Source: Schwartzia succinivorans DSM 10502
GTDB lineage: Bacteria > Bacillota > Negativicutes > Selenomonadales > Selenomonadaceae
Assembly: GCF_900129225.1 (NCBI RefSeq)
Contig: NZ_FQUG01000005.1
Location: 1-64,000 of the forward strand
DNA length: 64,000 nt
Direction: 5' to 3'
Translations under genes and position numbers: made by a program
Shown: positions 62,758 to 64,000 of the stretch, one piece after another
Position numbering within the stretch: the stretch's first letter is position 1
Layout: every line of letters starts with the position of its first letter
Notes under the pieces: model-generated
What the model was told of the DNA's origin: nothing
The model's database searches: none
What the model saw: only the letters and a program-made list of their open reading frames with translations

Positions 62758-63453
62758 TTGGAAAAAGAGAGTCTTCCAATAGTTAAAATCAAACCTGAGG
62801 AAAATTTGTCGGAGAGCAAAGCAGTGGGGGAGGAATCGCTGCCGATAATTAAACAGCAAAAGACGGAGTTAGATGAAATGTCGACAATCAAACGGAATTA
62901 TTCAGAGAACAGTGAATTTGAAGAGAAAGGAAATACGGAAAAATTTGAACAGACTTCTGATGATTTGGCTGAAACTCCTGTCAGGAAAGCAGCAGGTTAT
63001 TGCACGGAATGCGGTCATCCTTTGCGGGCCGGCGCAAAATTTTGTGATAACTGCGGTAGGGAAACAGTTGAAGAAACAATCAGAAAAGAAGTGGGCCATT
63101 ATGACGGGTATATAAAAAATAAGATAAAGGAAATGATTAACTTTGATGGCAGACTGAGCCGCGGACAATATGTAAAGATTTGGCTGGTACTTTTCTTCAT
63201 TCATATTATTTTGCGTATTGCAATGATGACAACAGATTCGTTCCTTGGAATTATTATACTTTTGGCCATAACATTGCCTTTATGTGTATTTGGTGTGTCT
63301 GTTAACGTGCGGCGCTTCCATGATCTTGACAGAAGTGGCTGGTACTGCCTGTGGCTGCTCATTCCTATTGTGAATATCGGTTGGCTTATTTATTTGCTCT
63401 GCAAAAAAGGAACGGCGCGGGCTAATAATTATGGGATAGCGCCTTTAGACTAA
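62758..63453 (+). CDS. Zinc-ribbon protein with DUF805 membrane domain
   Basis: About 231 aa from TTG 62758, with AAAAGGAG 9 nt upstream (the ATG at 62749 overlaps that site). N-terminal ~80 residues are charged, then a zinc ribbon (CTECGHPLRAGAKFCDNCG), a helical region and a DUF805 domain with 3-4 membrane helices (FDGRLSRGQYVKIWLVLFFI, RRFHDLDRSGWY). The zinc-ribbon plus DUF805 layout is common in Firmicutes; role unknown. It follows the DUF4352-like gene by 19 nt. Confidence 0.75.
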   Translation: MEKESLPIVKIKPEENLSESKAVGEESLPIIKQQKTELDEMSTIKRNYSENSEFEEKGNTEKFEQTSDDLAETPVRKAAGYCTECGHPLRAGAKFCDNCGRETVEETIRKEVGHYDGYIKNKIKEMINFDGRLSRGQYVKIWLVLFFIHIILRIAMMTTDSFLGIIILLAITLPLCVFGVSVNVRRFHDLDRSGWYCLWLLIPIVNIGWLIYLLCKKGTARANNYGIAPLD

Positions 63454-63478
63454 TTGACAAGAAGGTGAGTGGTCTGAT

Positions 63479-64000
63479 TTGAAAGATATCTATACGGATT
63501 TACGAAATACGATGTTAAAAAGGATGCAGAATTCAGCATCTGAATTGCGTCGATTTATGGGATTAAGCGGGCAGGAGCTCAGCGAATATTTAGGGGTGAC
63601 ACGGCAAACCGTCAGCAATATTGAGCAGAAAAGAACTCCGATGAATATACCGTTGTATCTGGCTTATGGGGCTCTGCTGGATAATTATCTGGGCAAACAC
63701 AAGCAGGATATGAAGGCTATACAAGCTGTTATCCGCCGAAATAATCCGGAAATCGGTGAAGCGGATATGAATTTGGAATTAAATTCTGTCAACGGCTCAT
63801 TTTTGCAGGGGTGGTTTGCGTGTTTCCCAAGCAATGATGATAAGCGCCTATCGGAAGTTCCGGAGTATGAGTGCATGCAGATTTTAGCCAGACAGTATAA
63901 GGTTTTTTTGAATCATGATACGCTTCAAATGCTGGAATGCCGCGAGATGTTGCAAAGATTTACACCTGTACTGCAGGAGTTTAACAGTAAAATTATCGTT
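63479..64000 (+). CDS. Xre-type regulator, partial (runs off window)
   Basis: At least 174 aa; the frame is open to the window edge. TTG 63479 has GAAGGTGAG 9-10 nt upstream. Helix-turn-helix near residues 25-55: FMGLSGQELSEYLGVTRQTV and SNIEQKRTPMNIPLYLAYG, followed by a helical region (AIQAVIRRNNPEIGEADMNL). The start is 25 nt after the DUF805 stop, so it may control or belong to this cluster. The rest lies outside. Confidence 0.7.
   Translation, partial: MKDIYTDLRNTMLKRMQNSASELRRFMGLSGQELSEYLGVTRQTVSNIEQKRTPMNIPLYLAYGALLDNYLGKHKQDMKAIQAVIRRNNPEIGEADMNLELNSVNGSFLQGWFACFPSNDDKRLSEVPEYECMQILARQYKVFLNHDTLQMLECREMLQRFTPVLQEFNSKIIV

Overview
The window looks like a chromosome segment of a Negativicutes bacterium (Selenomonas-like Firmicutes with an outer membrane). 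Two RND efflux pumps with periplasmic adaptors and a TatA protein argue for a double membrane. TmcAL, RlmCD-type methyltransferase, an S-box (SAM) riboswitch, class II ribonucleotide reductase and Gram-positive-style ribosome binding sites argue for a Firmicutes lineage. Assignment to genus is inference; no 16S rRNA is present.

Layout. 1-290: 3' end of 23S rRNA, then 5S rRNA. 0.4-9.8 kb: mostly housekeeping genes (tmcAL, mnmA, gph, rlmCD-like) mixed with lineage-specific membrane proteins, and two copies of a structured repeat. 9.9-16.1 kb: an AT-richer accessory island with a PD-(D/E)XK protein, HicAB, Fic, an Mrr-type nuclease, GNAT, a DUF1413-like protein and a PARG-like macrodomain. It starts directly after rlmCD and carries a second copy of the rlmCD 3' end. 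16.2-24.6 kb: exported phosphatidylserine-decarboxylase-like protein, nrdJ with a divergent Crp/Fnr regulator, an exported nucleosidase-like protein, a GT41 (OGT-like) glycosyltransferase and thioredoxin. 24.8-32.5 kb: a tightly packed operon joining a NifH-like ATPase, a fused two-half nitrogenase component-1-like protein and hypF-hypC-hypD-hypE; this is the most unusual locus here. 32.6-36.5 kb: tatA, an NlpC/P60 endopeptidase, a zeta-toxin module and small membrane proteins. 36.6-39.6 kb: purB and purA, separated by a foldback MITE and a second type of structured repeat. 39.7-43.9 kb: RND pump 1. 44-50.1 kb: accessory genes (ATPase with its own operators, M48-TPR protease, DpnD-like, HigBA, DpnI-like nuclease) and a third copy of the first repeat. 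50.5-59.1 kb: gdhA, a second M48-TPR protease, a CGGC-domain protein, and a marR-adaptor-RND operon. 59.2-64 kb: pyridoxal kinase, an N-formylglutamate-amidohydrolase-like gene under a SAM riboswitch, a secreted protein with a possible His/Cys dyad, and a small membrane-protein/regulator cluster cut by the window edge.

How the genes work together. hypF/C/D/E build and insert the Fe(CN)2CO part of [NiFe] hydrogenase. Finding them behind a NifH/NifDK-like pair suggests an anaerobic metal-cofactor or tetrapyrrole reduction linked to hydrogenase, but no substrate can be read from sequence. Two methylation-dependent nucleases (Mrr-type, DpnI-like) suggest selection against incoming methylated DNA. 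At least four toxin-antitoxin-like units (HicAB, Fic, zeta, HigBA) occupy islets between core genes. No transposase, integrase, tRNA or CRISPR array was seen.
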